From contig AVPN01000783.1 in assembly GCA_000695325.1 (NCBI GenBank), forward strand, positions 13,694 through 37,188: a stretch of 23,495 bases of DNA. The letters are read 5' to 3'. Under the pieces are notes generated by a model. That model saw only the letters and a list, made by a program, of their open reading frames with translations, was not told the origin of the DNA and made no database searches. The DNA is from Pleurobrachia bachei. Taxonomy: Eukaryota > Ctenophora > Tentaculata > Cydippida > Pleurobrachiidae. A program made the position numbers and the translations under genes. Of the stretch, positions 10,253-19,712 are shown one piece after another (within the stretch, counting starts at the first letter, position 1; each line of letters opens with the position of its first letter).

Positions 10253-10499
10253 NNNNNNNNNNNNNNNNNNNNNNNNNNNNNNNNNNNNNNNNNNNNNNNN
10301 NNNNNNNNNNNNNNNNNNNNNNNNNNNNNNNNNNNNNNNNNNNNNNNNNNNNNNNNNNNNNNNNNNNNNNNNNNNNNNNNNNNNNNNNNNNNNNNNNNNN
10401 NNNNNNNNNNNNNNNNNNNNNNNNNNNNNNNNNNNNNNNNNNNNNNNNNNNNNNNNNNNNNNNNNNNNNNNNNNNNNNNNNNNNNNNNNNNNNNNNNNN
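10253..10499. other. Assembly gap (247 N)
   Basis: An unbroken run of N. The right edge continues directly into a 33-bp minisatellite, so the missing sequence is probably more of that array that short reads could not span. Any open frame running through the gap is an artefact. Confidence 0.95.
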
Positions 10500-10619
10500 T
10501 TTGGTCTCTTTTGATTCTGGTGCGCTCTTGATTTTGGTCTCTCTTGATTGTTGAACGCTCTTGATTTTGGTCTCTCTTGGATGTGTTCCGCTCTTGGGTG
10601 CTATTGGAGGCTCTTGAAC
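10500..10619. repeat. 33-bp minisatellite
   Basis: About three units of GCTCTTGATTTTGGTCTCTC plus 13 variable bases. Unit starts are near 10524, 10557 and 10590, with partial copies at both ends. The period of 33 is a multiple of three; on the minus strand one frame reads as an 11-residue repeat containing RETKIKS. The gap cuts the array on the left. Confidence 0.85.
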
Positions 10620-10876
10620 TTTATTATGGTTCACTATGCGCGTTTGAAAAAAGGTCAAAAAGACCCACTCCCCCCTGTCGCTTAAATAAAAAACGCGACT
10701 TAAAAATTTTCTGTCCAGGACATCGATAAAAATTTTGATAATATATAAAAATGTTTAAAATGTTTTCGCGCGCACGAATATTAATGCGTCGCAATAACTG
10801 TAACGCGCGAAATGTTATTCGTCCGGGCCTCGTCCTGGACTCGGTCGCGTTGAAAATTTACCTTCTTTAAATATAA

Positions 10877-11470
10877 ATGTCCTTCATCAGAGAAAAGACA
10901 CGTTTCAGTTTGCTAAGATCAACACTCGTTGCCCTTCGGGGCACCAAGAGAAGAGTTGTCCCAGTTAGTGTTGAAGATGTAGACTTTCGAGACAAGTGAG
11001 CAGAGAGAGGGAGATTGAGAGTATTACGGTGTGCTGCAGTATCTCCGGTGGTGAGAAAGTCTGCTCAGGATCCTACTCAACCACCATCGTCTGAGAGGGA
11101 CAAAAACCTTGTCATTTTCGGTTTACCTGAAACAACTGACCGCTTGACCAAGAACAGTGTTGATGGTTTGTTTGCCGAGTTGAACGAACAACCGAAAGTT
11201 AACTCAATGAAACGTATCGGTGGGAGAAGCGAACCGGGCCCTCGACCACTTTTGATTTCTTTTGAGAGAAGGGCAACACTTATGGCGCTGCTGAAAAAAT
11301 CACGACAGCTCAAGAATTCGGAACATTTCGCAGCTGTTTATTTGTCACCAGATTTAACACCGACTCAAATTAGGGAGCGAAAAGCCCTTATAAGTACTCT
11401 GAAAAAGCTCCGCTCAGAAGATCCAGGAGGAAAGTACTATATTAGAAACAATATAATCCAAGTAGAATAA
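10877..11470 (+). pseudogene. Non-LTR retrotransposon ORF1-like protein, one in-frame stop
   Basis: An ATG at 10877 opens a frame of 198 codons ending at 11470, broken once by TGA at 10997-10999. The second part contains ERDKNLVIFGLPE, RPLLISF and a C-terminal YYIRNN. These match the RRM-like nucleic-acid-binding ORF1 proteins that precede endonuclease/reverse transcriptase in CR1/L2/Jockey-type elements (recognition by motif, not by search). The first 40 residues are basic and not recognised. CAA|GTGAGC at the stop could be a splice donor, but no convincing acceptor follows. It is probably a dead element copy; a domesticated gene with readthrough or an intron is less likely. Confidence 0.6.
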
Positions 11471-11640
11471 TATCGTTCTCAAACTCTGTTACTCCAGATT
11501 AGTAAGCCCGCTTTAGGTAACTGATGGAGCCTGTTGGCTTTTCATCCTAGTAGCATGCATATATTTTTATATGTATGTAAGTGTAAGAGCGGGTAGGGTC
11601 GTATATATTTTTAATCTATATTGACTCTGTTATAAATGCT

Positions 11641-11672
11641 GATATTGATATTGATATTGATTGATATTGATA
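11641..11672. repeat. (GATATT)n microsatellite tail
   Basis: Three perfect GATATT units, then GATT-GATATT-GATA. Its position after the ORF1-like region fits a LINE 3' terminus. Confidence 0.85.
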
Positions 11673-12014
11673 AGTCGTTTGAAACACACTATAACCGCCG
11701 AACCACTCAACCGTTTTGGCTGTTTCAAAGTTTATCGGATAGACCATGTCAAGGCCTAACTCCAACCCAAACCCCAGCCCTAACCCTAACCCTACTCGAG
11801 CCCTAACCCTAAAAAACTTTTTTCAGCATCGGCGCAAACACCCAGATTTTAACGTTTTCCGTGTTTTTTTGTCGTTTTCAAAATATGGTCGCCGATTTAA
11901 ACTTTCAACCACATTCTGTTATGTACCACTTCATAGCTTAATCCATTAAATATTTCAATTATTACAGACCTATGAAGAAGGTCTCTGCTGGTGAAAGAGG
12001 TTTGAGATCCTCTT
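11673..12014. other. 5' region of transporter gene A
   Basis: Holds a telomere-like tract at 11778-11812, a T-rich stretch, and an acceptor-like ATTATTACAG ending at 11967. That leaves a 47-nt leader before the gene A ATG at 12015. The leader contains an upstream ATG at 11972 opening a 25-codon frame that overlaps the gene A start out of frame (stop near 12047-12049). This could lower translation of gene A. Confidence 0.45.
11778..11812. repeat. Interstitial telomere-like (CCCTAA)n tract
   Basis: CCCTAACCCTAACCCTA, then CTCGAG, then CCCTAACCCTAA. Imperfect CCCAAACCCC-like units precede it from about 11762. TTAGGG-type repeats are the ancestral metazoan telomere unit. A short internal copy suggests a repaired break or an old insertion. 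Confidence 0.85.
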
Positions 12015-13520
12015 ATGGACGCTTCAAAAAATCACATTTCCATTGGTGATGCCGTTGAAAGAGCCGGAAAATGTGGCCGGTTCCATTTTTATATGGGCAG
12101 TTTCTACTTTATTACCAACGTTTTACTTGGTCTAGTGACGTTTCAGTTTCAAGTGTTGACAATGTTTCCGGAAATTGAGTGTATGAGTGCCCAGTGCACG
12201 GAAATGACCTCATCGTCATTCAAAGATGGATCAGATCTCTGTAACCTTGACGCACAAACATGGAAGTTTCATGAACAGAAAGTTAACTGGCTCACAGAGT
12301 ACAGACTTGTCTGTGAGTCAGAGTACCTGAGATCCTGTGGGATAACTGCATATTTTGTTGGTTTCTTTATGACCGTCTATGTGACAGCAATATTGGTTGA
12401 TAAAATGGGTCGAAGGCCTGTTGGTGTCTACTATTCTGCTGGTCTCCTACTAACCCTTATCCTCCAGAGATTCTCATCTGTCCTTGAGGAAGTGTTCCTT
12501 TTCAGATTTGTGTTTGGTTTCCTTCACGGTGGGTTGTCCCTGGCTGGTCTTCTGCTGTGTCTTGAATCTACTTCACAGGGTATAGGCTGGCTCCTGTGTA
12601 CTCTGGGCTCGATTGGTTTTAGCCTGGGAGGCTCACTGATGTCGTACCTAGGGCTACACAGGGACGAATGGCAAACAACATTTGATATCCCCATTTGTGC
12701 AGCTCTAACTGCCTTCCTTATTATCTACCTAGCACTCCCAGAATCTCCCTGTTGGTTCTACAGTCAGGGAAGAACACTGCAGGCCCTTGTCTCATTCAAT
12801 GAAGTAGCCTCTATAAACCGTCGACCCCTTCTCAAGAATGTTTGGCTGAAAGAAGTTAATGAACCAGAGTCGACCACCGAGACACTTCGAAAATTGGGCC
12901 CTGTTATTTGCAAACTGGCTGTGGCATGGCTAGCAGCAGCTACCTGTTATCTTGTTTTACCAACAGCAGGTGCACCAGGTGAAGCTTTCTCTCTCCCCAT
13001 CTATAGAGGCTTGGTGGCACTTCCCTTGAAGTTACTCGTCTACAAACTAGCAGAGGTAGCTGGCCGGACGAAGGCACTAATGATTGTATCACTGGTGACT
13101 GCTGTTGCGGTGTTATTGGACGGAGTGGTCAAGATAGAACCAGGGACCACGGGGCACCTGCTGCTGGGGGTAGTTAGTGACAGTATATCCGATACAATGA
13201 TCCCCCTACTTTACATCTACACAGCTGAGCTTCTTCCAACCCACTTTAGAGCACGGGGAATTGGTCTGTGTACCATGGCATCAGCAGCTACATCCGTCTT
13301 CTCCCCCTTTATCCTGCTTCTTGACAACGTAAACTCAATCCTGGTACTAATTGTACCCATTGCCCTGCTAACATTGACAGTTATACTCGCTAGTTACACC
13401 CCAGAGACCCTCGATGTTCCCCTACCCTTGACGTTAGAGGATGCTATTGTACAGCAGCCAGTAAACAGAACCGACACAGAGATGAGAAACCTACTTGATA
13501 GCGTCAGTAGTGAGGATTGA
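12015..13520 (+). CDS. SLC22-type MFS transporter, gene A (intact, intronless)
   Basis: 501-residue member of the major facilitator superfamily, organic ion transporter (SLC22) group: polytopic plasma-membrane carriers for organic cations, anions or carnitine-like solutes. The substrate cannot be read from sequence. It has a short cytoplasmic N-terminus (GDAVERAGKCGRFHFY), TM1, a cysteine-containing first extracellular loop, then LTEYRLVCESEYLRS, the family hallmark before TM2. MFS motif A is VDKMGRRP. The mid-protein SPCWFYSQG and late LLYIYTAELLPTHFRARG also fit SLC22. It lacks the intron after codon 59 seen in the other array members and is clearly divergent from them. Its last 0.3 kb plus downstream spacer is copied at 14318 within gene B. 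It starts 47 bases after a splice acceptor, and an overlapping upstream ATG is present. Confidence 0.88.
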   Translation: MDASKNHISIGDAVERAGKCGRFHFYMGSFYFITNVLLGLVTFQFQVLTMFPEIECMSAQCTEMTSSSFKDGSDLCNLDAQTWKFHEQKVNWLTEYRLVCESEYLRSCGITAYFVGFFMTVYVTAILVDKMGRRPVGVYYSAGLLLTLILQRFSSVLEEVFLFRFVFGFLHGGLSLAGLLLCLESTSQGIGWLLCTLGSIGFSLGGSLMSYLGLHRDEWQTTFDIPICAALTAFLIIYLALPESPCWFYSQGRTLQALVSFNEVASINRRPLLKNVWLKEVNEPESTTETLRKLGPVICKLAVAWLAAATCYLVLPTAGAPGEAFSLPIYRGLVALPLKLLVYKLAEVAGRTKALMIVSLVTAVAVLLDGVVKIEPGTTGHLLLGVVSDSISDTMIPLLYIYTAELLPTHFRARGIGLCTMASAATSVFSPFILLLDNVNSILVLIVPIALLTLTVILASYTPETLDVPLPLTLEDAIVQQPVNRTDTEMRNLLDSVSSED

Positions 13521-14317
13521 TATGTATATTTATTATTTCTGATTTGTTTCCGGGTTGAATGAGTTATAAATTTAATTTAAAATTGACAAATGGTTGAAAT
13601 TCTAATGTTAATTTAATAAGTTAAATTCTTTTAACATATTATATCATCTTGAGTTTTCATGATTCACTTCTTATGCTTACATCGATCTACTAATATTTTA
13701 TTTTATTTTTCATTTCAGTTGGATGTTCAAGTCGGTTAGTTTGAAAGATGAAGTGGTTGAAAAAACGATACAAGAATGTCTGAATGACACCAACCCAAAG
13801 GGTCGGTTTCAGTTGATTGTTATTGCTCTCAGTATCCTTGCAACACTTGCTAGTGGATATGTCACCTTCCAAATGCAGAGTCTCTCTGTCCTACCAGAGG
13901 TTAGTTTGATATTCAGTACAAATTTGTTTCTAGTACAATAAGTGCAGTGTTCAATTGTGTATGCTTGTGGTATGCGGTATGGTGTCTAGAATACAAATTG
14001 TAGAACCGAAGCACAAATCTACACACATATCTCAAGATAGAGAACCTCAATTCACGAACAGCTACTGTCGGTAAAAAGCAGCTGCGAGATCACCTCTCTT
14101 GAGTGTAAATATATCTTTCTCTCCCAGGTTTTCTGTCTGTCCGAAGGATGCAAGTCAGCAAAGGGTCCTGAAGAAATGATTTGTACTTTGAAACGAGGAC
14201 TAGACTGGGAATTCTCCAGTGAACTCAGCAACTACGTTACAGAGTTTGATTTGTACTGCGACCGAAAATATCTCATCTCCCTCGGGACGACCCTGTATTT
14301 TGTCGGATTTTTCTTCG
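13205..14317. repeat. Tandem duplication unit 1 in the transporter array
   Basis: Unit of 1113 bp: the gene A 3' end, the spacer, and exon 1, intron and part of exon 2 of a C-type gene. It is repeated at 14318-15451. Identity is mosaic: almost complete from 13205 to about 13768, then roughly 85-92 percent in the rest of exon 1, the intron and exon 2. The junction at 14317/14318 has at most 2 bp of microhomology. Confidence 0.85.
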
Positions 14318-14633
14318 CCTACTTTACATCTACACAGCTGAGCTTCTTCCAACCCACTTTAGAGCACGGGGAATTGGTCTGTGTACCATGGCATCAGCAG
14401 CTACATCCGTCTTCTCCCCCTTTATCCTGCTTCTTGACAACGTAAACTCAATCCTGGTACTAATTGTACCCATTGCCCTGCTAACATTGACAGTTATACT
14501 CGCTAGTTACACCCCAGAGACCCTCGATGTTCCCCTACCCTTGACGTTAGAGGATGCTATTGTACAGCAGCCAGTAAACAGAAGCGACACAGAGATGAGA
14601 AACCTACTTGATAGCATCAGTAGTGAGGATTGA
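13723..14633 (+). pseudogene. SLC22-type gene B: 5' end fused to an A-type tail
   Basis: Exon 1 (13723-13899, 59 codons) and the start of exon 2 (14128-14317) match gene C. They encode TM1, the first extracellular loop and TM2 up to YFVGFFFA. At 14318 the sequence switches to a copy of gene A from 13205, in a different frame, and stops at 14445. A transcript would encode about 164 residues with only two membrane segments, so no working carrier. The A-type tail keeps its own open frame to 14633, with two residue changes from gene A. The start is four bases after acceptor TTCATTTCAG and only about 200 bp after the gene A stop. It is a by-product of the tandem duplication. Confidence 0.85.
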
Positions 14634-15451
14634 TATGTATATTTATTATTTCTGATTTGTTTCCGGGTTGAATGAGTTATAAATTTAATTTAAAATTGAC
14701 AAATGGTTGAAATTCTAATGTTAATTTAATAAGTTAAATTCTTTTAACATATTATATCATCTTGAGTTTTCATGATTCACTTCTTATGCTTACATCGATC
14801 TACTAATATTTTATTTTATTTTTCATTTCAGTTGGATGTTCAAGTCGGTTAGTTTGAAAGATGAAGTGGTTGAAAAAACGATACAGGAATGTCTGAATGA
14901 TACCAACCCAAAGGGCCGGTTTCAGTTGATTGTGATAGCTCTCAGTATCCTGGCCACCCTTGCTAGTGGATATGTTACCTTCCAGATGCAGAGTCTATCC
15001 GTCCTGCCAGAGGTTAGTTTATTATATTCAGTACAAATTTGTATATTATATGTACAATAATTGCAGTGTAAAATTTTGTATGCGTGTGGTGTTTGGTATG
15101 CTGTGTAATTTGTAGACTACAAATTGTAGAGCCGACGCACAAATCTACACAGTACACAAATATCTCAAGATAGACAACCTCAATTCACGAACAACCACTG
15201 TCGGTAAAAATCTGCTGTGAGAATCTCTCTTGAGTGTAAATTCATTTTTCTCTCTCAGGTTTTTTGTCTATCCGAAGAATGCAAGTCTTCACAGGCCCTT
15301 CCTGAAGACATGATTTGTACCTTGAAACGAGGAAAAGACTGGGAATTCTCCGGTGAACGCAGCAACTACGTCACAGAGTTCGATTTGTACTGCGACAACA
15401 AATATCTCATCTCTCTCGGCACGACCCTGTATTTTGTTGGATTTTTCTTCG
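14318..15451. repeat. Tandem duplication unit 2 in the transporter array
   Basis: Second unit, 1134 bp. The extra length comes from the intron of the C-type gene. Its left part is nearly identical to 13205-13768, including the whole 200-bp spacer and the splice acceptor; its right part is more diverged. Gene conversion after duplication, or joining of already different paralogues, would explain the mosaic. Confidence 0.85.
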
Positions 15452-16629
15452 CTGTCTCTCCTCTAAGCTCAGTAGTGGATAAGATGGGTAGAAAGTTTAG
15501 TACGGAACTCTGGATACTACTTTACATAATTTTCCTGGGATTGAGTAGTTTGGTCAGCAGTATCTCAGAGCTGCTTGCAGTTAGGATGTGTCTTGGAGCA
15601 CTTCACGGGGGAATCTCCATCTCCTCTTTTGTTCTGTTTTACGAGTTCACATCTGCCTCAGTGGCAACGTTAGCCATGATGGTTAGCAGTGCTGCTTTCT
15701 CCATGGGAGGTGGTGTAGCCGGTCTTGTGGCCATGGTGTCACCCTGTTGGCAGCAAACAATGGCACTTCCAGCCATTATTTTCGCGTTTGTTGGAGTCAT
15801 CTTTCATTTCCTCATGCCCGAGACCCCACATTGGTTGTTTTCAAAGGGAATGGAACGAAACGCTCTCACTAGTTTGAATAGGATAGCGAGGTTCAACGGT
15901 TATCCTATACTGAAAAATGTTCAGCTGGTCAGTGCAACAGGGCAATCAAATAACTCCAAAAAAGGCCAGAGCTTCGGAATTCTTTGGAGCATACCATTCT
16001 TTCGACGATCCCTGCTCTACTTTTCCTTTTGCTGGTTTACAGTGTCAATCTGCTTTTACGGTTTGGAATTCAATGCAGCGACCTTGGGGAACGAGTATTT
16101 GGTAATGATGCTGATGGGTTGTTCAGATTTCCCTTTCAAGGTGTCCCTCTACTTTCTGGCGAGTTCAATGGGCAGGCAAAAGTCATCCCAGTTATATTTG
16201 TCCCTCGGTTTAGCTTGTCTTGTCCTCACTGGGATCCCCCAAACGGACCACATTTCGGTGAGCGGTAATTTCACGCTTAAAACCATGCTGGTCGTGTCCG
16301 GAAGAGCTTTTTCCGGGGCTGTTTTTGCTCTTCTCTACATCTACACTTCTGAGATCCTTCCAACGCTGGTTCGTTCGGTGGGAATGTCGACCTGTTCTAC
16401 TTGTGCTCGGGTCGGGTCTCTCCTTGCTCCGTTAGTGATCCTGGTTAACGAAATATCTCCCTCCATAATCTACGTTTTTATCGTGGTTTGTCTTATGATA
16501 TCGATGGGCCTGTTGCGGAATATTCCCGAAACCTTGGGAAGACCCCTTCCCAACTGTGCAGAGGACTGCTTGGAAATGTTCGGGGAAAGTCGGGATGAAC
16601 TTGAATCACTCACTAAGTCGGTTGATTAA
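14836..16629 (+). CDS. SLC22-type MFS transporter, gene C (intact)
   Basis: Exon 1 14836-15012 and exon 2 15259-16629, joined in phase 0 (GAG|GTTAGT ... CTCTCAG|GTT), give 515 residues, a normal SLC22 length. The order is a short N-terminus (SLKDEVVEKTIQECL), TM1, a first extracellular loop with several cysteines, the hallmark YVTEFDLYCDNKYLISL, TM2, motif A VVDKMGRK, the central loop after ETPHWLFSKG, and late IYTSEILPTLVRSVG. It is therefore predicted to be a plasma-membrane carrier of small organic ions; the substrate is unknown. A splice acceptor ends four bases before the ATG. Its 3' end and about 370 bp of downstream sequence are duplicated almost perfectly after gene D. It is the only intact two-exon member and the best reference for reading B, D, E and F. 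Confidence 0.9.
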
Positions 16630-16997
16630 CTCACTTTCACATCACCTTTTCTCTTATCTTACTTAGTTTTAAATTCAAGATTGTTATAAACACAGAATTG
16701 TGCTAGTCATTTTGTAGTATATTTTATGAAGGGGCAGTCACTATGGTAACCATCGGATAATCTTAGTTGAGCAATGAGCATATTTGTAGGAAACGTTTTT
16801 ATTTTCACTCATCTTTTGCACGATGTCTTTCAGTTTTTAATCGTCATGTGATGTACTGTTTTATTCAGATAAATATTATTTCTTGTATTGTTGTAAGTTT
16901 AATGTAAAATATTATTTGGCATGTTATGCACTCGTTGAAGTATATTTTGAGCCTGTTATCTTGGATGTTTGAATCTCTTCAATCTTTTGTCTCATGC
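16315..16997. repeat. 3' end of gene C, duplicated at 17354-18036
   Basis: 683 bp covering the last third of gene C exon 2, its 3' UTR and the spacer are repeated at 17354-18036. I see about one substitution (CGTTTT versus CGTGTT near 16475). Flanking similarity on the left drops to that of diverged paralogues. To the right the match resumes as a straight complement (see 18037-18086). Confidence 0.9.
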
Positions 16998-17043
16998 TTA
17001 TTGTGTTATGGCCTAATATCACTAATCTCTGGCGTGTAGTTGG

Positions 17044-17668
17044 ATGTTCAAGTCAGTTAGTTTGAACGATGAAGTTTACGGTATCCGTGTGTTATTATGG
17101 TCTGGAATTCAATGCATCGACCTTGGGGAACGAATACTTAGTAATGATCCTAATGGGATGTTTTGATTTCCCCTTTAAAATGGTTCTTTATGTGTTAGCG
17201 GGTAAAATAGGCAGACAAAAATCCTGTCAGCTCTACTTATCTCTCGGATTGATTTGTCTTATCCTAACTGCGATCCCCCAAACCGATTACATTCCTATCA
17301 GTGGAAATTTCACAATGAAAACCATGTTAGTTGCTTCCGGTCGAGCATTCTCTGGGGCTGTTTTTGCTCTTCTCTACATCTACACTTCTGAGATCCTTCC
17401 AACGCTGGTTCGTTCGGTGGGAATGTCGACCTGTTCTACTTGTGCTCGGGTCGGGTCTCTCCTTGCTCCGTTAGTGATCCTGGTTAACGAAATATCTCCC
17501 TCCATAATCTACGTGTTTATCGTGGTTTGTCTTATGATATCGATGGGCCTGTTGCGGAATATTCCCGAAACCTTGGGAAGACCCCTTCCCAACTGTGCAG
17601 AGGACTGCTTGGAAATGTTCGGGGAAAGTCGGGATGAACTTGAATCACTCACTAAGTCGGTTGATTAA
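17044..17668 (+). pseudogene. SLC22-type gene D: internally deleted
   Basis: After an acceptor (GGCGTGTAG) and TTGG, the usual ATG at 17044 begins MFKSVSLNDEV. At about 17074-17076 exon 1 is joined through a 2-bp GT microhomology to the middle of exon 2, at a point matching gene F near 21347. About 300 codons and the intron are missing. From ATG 17044 the frame ends after about 40 codons. A second ATG at 17069 opens 199 codons in the correct transporter frame (from FTVSVCYYGLEFNAS to the normal end), which would make only the last four or five membrane segments. The left part resembles gene F; from 17354 on it is gene C-like. A functional half-protein is unlikely but the frame is intact. Confidence 0.8.
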
Positions 17669-18036
17669 CTCACTTTCACATCACCTTTTCTCTTATCTTA
17701 CTTAGTTTTAAATTCAAGATTGTTATAAACACAGAATTGTGCTAGTCATTTTGTAGTATATTTTATGAAGGGGCAGTCACTATGGTAACCATCGGATAAT
17801 CTTAGTTGAGCAATGAGCATATTTGTAGGAAACGTTTTTATTTTCACTCATCTTTTGCACGATGTCTTTCAGTTTTTAATCGTCATGTGATGTACTGTTT
17901 TATTCAGATAAATATTATTTCTTGTATTGTTGTAAGTTTAATGTAAAATATTATTTGGCATGTTATGCACTCGTTGAAGTATATTTTGAGCCTGTTATCT
18001 TGGATGTTTGAATCTCTTCAATCTTTTGTCTCATGC

Positions 18037-18086
18037 AATAACACAATACCGGATTATAGTGATTAGAGACCGCACATCAACCTACA
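18037..18086. other. Parallel-complement block 1 (50 bp)
   Basis: All 50 positions are the Watson-Crick complement, in the same order, of 16998-17047 (offset 1039). For example TTATTGTGTTATGG becomes AATAACACAATACC. The left flank is identical for hundreds of bases (17354-18036 versus 16315-16997) and the right flank for 28 bases (18087-18114 versus 17048-17075). The block replaces the splice acceptor and ATG of gene E. Confidence 0.97.
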
Positions 18087-19445
18087 TCAAGTCAGTTAGT
18101 TTGAACGATGAAGTGGTTGAAAAAACGATACAAGAATGTCTAAATGATACCAACCCAAAGGGCCGGTTTCAGTTGATTGTTATAGCTCTTTGTACTGTGG
18201 CCACTGGTGGTTTAGGGTATATAACCTTCCAAATGCAGAGTCTATCTGTCCTACCAGAGGTAATATTATCACCGTATGCCCCTCTCCCCCGGCCCCATGG
18301 CCCATGTGTAAACCGGTTTGGTAGTATTGAGATTATAATTTATATCCATCCAAAGCTGTGTGTGTATAATATGACGAAAGTTATCGGTGAGTACACAGTA
18401 CACACCTCAAGATAGACTCGTGTACTCAAACATTTTGAAATTAGAAGAAACCCACCTTATTATTTACTCTCCCAGATTTTCTGTCTATCTGAAGAATGCA
18501 AGTTATCAACCGACGAAGACGAAGTCATGATCTGTACTTTGAACAGAGGACTAGACTGGGAATTCTCTAGTGAACGAAGCAACTACGTCACAGAGTTTGA
18601 TTTGTACTGCGACAACAAGTATCTCATCTCTCTTGGTACTACTTTCTACTTCGTCGGATTTTTCTTTGCTGTTTCTCCTCTCAGTGCAGTTGTGGATAGG
18701 CTTGGCCGGAAAGTTAGTTCGGAACTCTTTTTCTTTTTCCTGATTGTCTTTCTTTGCCTCAGCACATTGGTCAGCAATATTTGGCAAGTTTTGCTTCTTA
18801 GAGTTTGTCTAGGAGCTGTTTTTGGCGGAGCTTCAATCTCCAACTTTATTCTGGGCTATGAGTTTACCTCTGCTTCCGTTGCCACATTTACCACCTTGTT
18901 GAGCAGCGCTGCTTTCTCCATGGGAGGTGGTTTGGCAGGTTTTGTGGCCATGGTGTCGCCCTGTTGGCAACATTCAATGATACCCCCATCCTTTATCTTC
19001 GCGTTTGTGGGCCTCGCGTATCATTTCCATTTATCCGAGACCCCTCACTGGCTGTTTTCAAAAGGACTGGAGCTGGACGCAGTATGCGCTTTGAATAGGA
19101 TAGCAAGATTCAATGGATATCAAATGCTGAACAACTTTGAGTTGGTCAGTGCAACTGGGCAATCAACTGACTCTAAACGAGGCCAGAGTTTCGTAATACT
19201 TTGGAGTACCCCATTCTTTCGTCGATCCCTGATTTGTCTCTCTTTCTGCTGGTTCACAATCTCTGTCTGTTATTACGGCTTGGAATTCAATGCATCGACC
19301 TTGGGGAACGAATACTTAGTAATGATCCTAACTAATGGGATGTTTTGATTTTCCCTTTAAAATGGTTCTTTATGTGTTAGCCGGGAAAATAGGCAGACAA
19401 AAATCCTGTCAGCTTTACATGTCTCTCGCATTAATTTGTCTTATC

Positions 19446-19483
19446 GATTGACGCTAGGGGGTTTGGCTAATGTAAGGATAGTC
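19446..19483. other. Parallel-complement block 2 (38 bp)
   Basis: Read in place as complement, this block matches genes D and F across the segment encoding LTAIPQTDYIPIS; for example GATTGACGCTAGGGGG becomes CTAACTGCGATCCCCC. Both flanks (TTTGTCTTATC on the left, TGGAAATTTCAC on the right) are in normal orientation. As it stands it contains several stop codons. Confidence 0.95.
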
Positions 19484-19712
19484 TGGAAATTTCACGATGA
19501 AAACCATGTTAGTTGCTTCCGGTCGAGCTTTTTCTGGAGGCCTCTTTGCTCTTATCTACATCTACACTTCTGAGATCCTTCCAACGCTGGTTCGTTCGGT
19601 GGGAATGTCGACCTGTTCTACTTGTGCTCGGGTCGGGTCTCTCCTTGCGCCGTTAGTGGTCCTGGTTAACGAAATTTCTCCCTCCATAGTCTACGTGTTT
19701 ATCGTGGTTTGC

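Larger units (their letters stand above)
9953..10876. other. Intergenic region with assembly gap and CpG-rich tract
   Basis: Contains a perfect 10-bp-arm hairpin at 10115-10137 (CAGGCCCTTT-TAT-AAAGGGCCTG), an assembly gap, a minisatellite and, at 10690-10855, a tract dense in CpG and CGCG (for example TTTTCGCGCGCACG and AACGCGCGAAATG). That tract ends in TTTAAATATAA just before the ORF1-like frame at 10877, so it may be the promoter or 5' UTR of the retroelement. No protein-coding gene is seen. Confidence 0.5.
10877..11672 (+). mobile_element. ORF1-only non-LTR retroelement remnant
   Basis: The ORF1-like frame is followed after only about 170 bp by GATATT repeats (11641-11672). Short tandem repeats at the 3' end are typical of CR1/L2-type LINE tails. 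No endonuclease or reverse-transcriptase frame lies between ORF1 and the tail, so the copy is internally deleted or belongs to an ORF1-only, non-autonomous family. Target-site duplications were not identified. Confidence 0.5.

Noticed and set aside
10054-10658. Open frames on both strands running through the N gap
   Set aside because: They are open only because N codons cannot be stops; the flanking residues are minisatellite or random.
19317-19383. A short intron (GTAATG ... GTGTTAG, with a CTAAC branch-like motif) covering the 4-bp insertion in genes E and F
   Set aside because: Removing it would not give back the reading frame and would delete conserved transporter residues.
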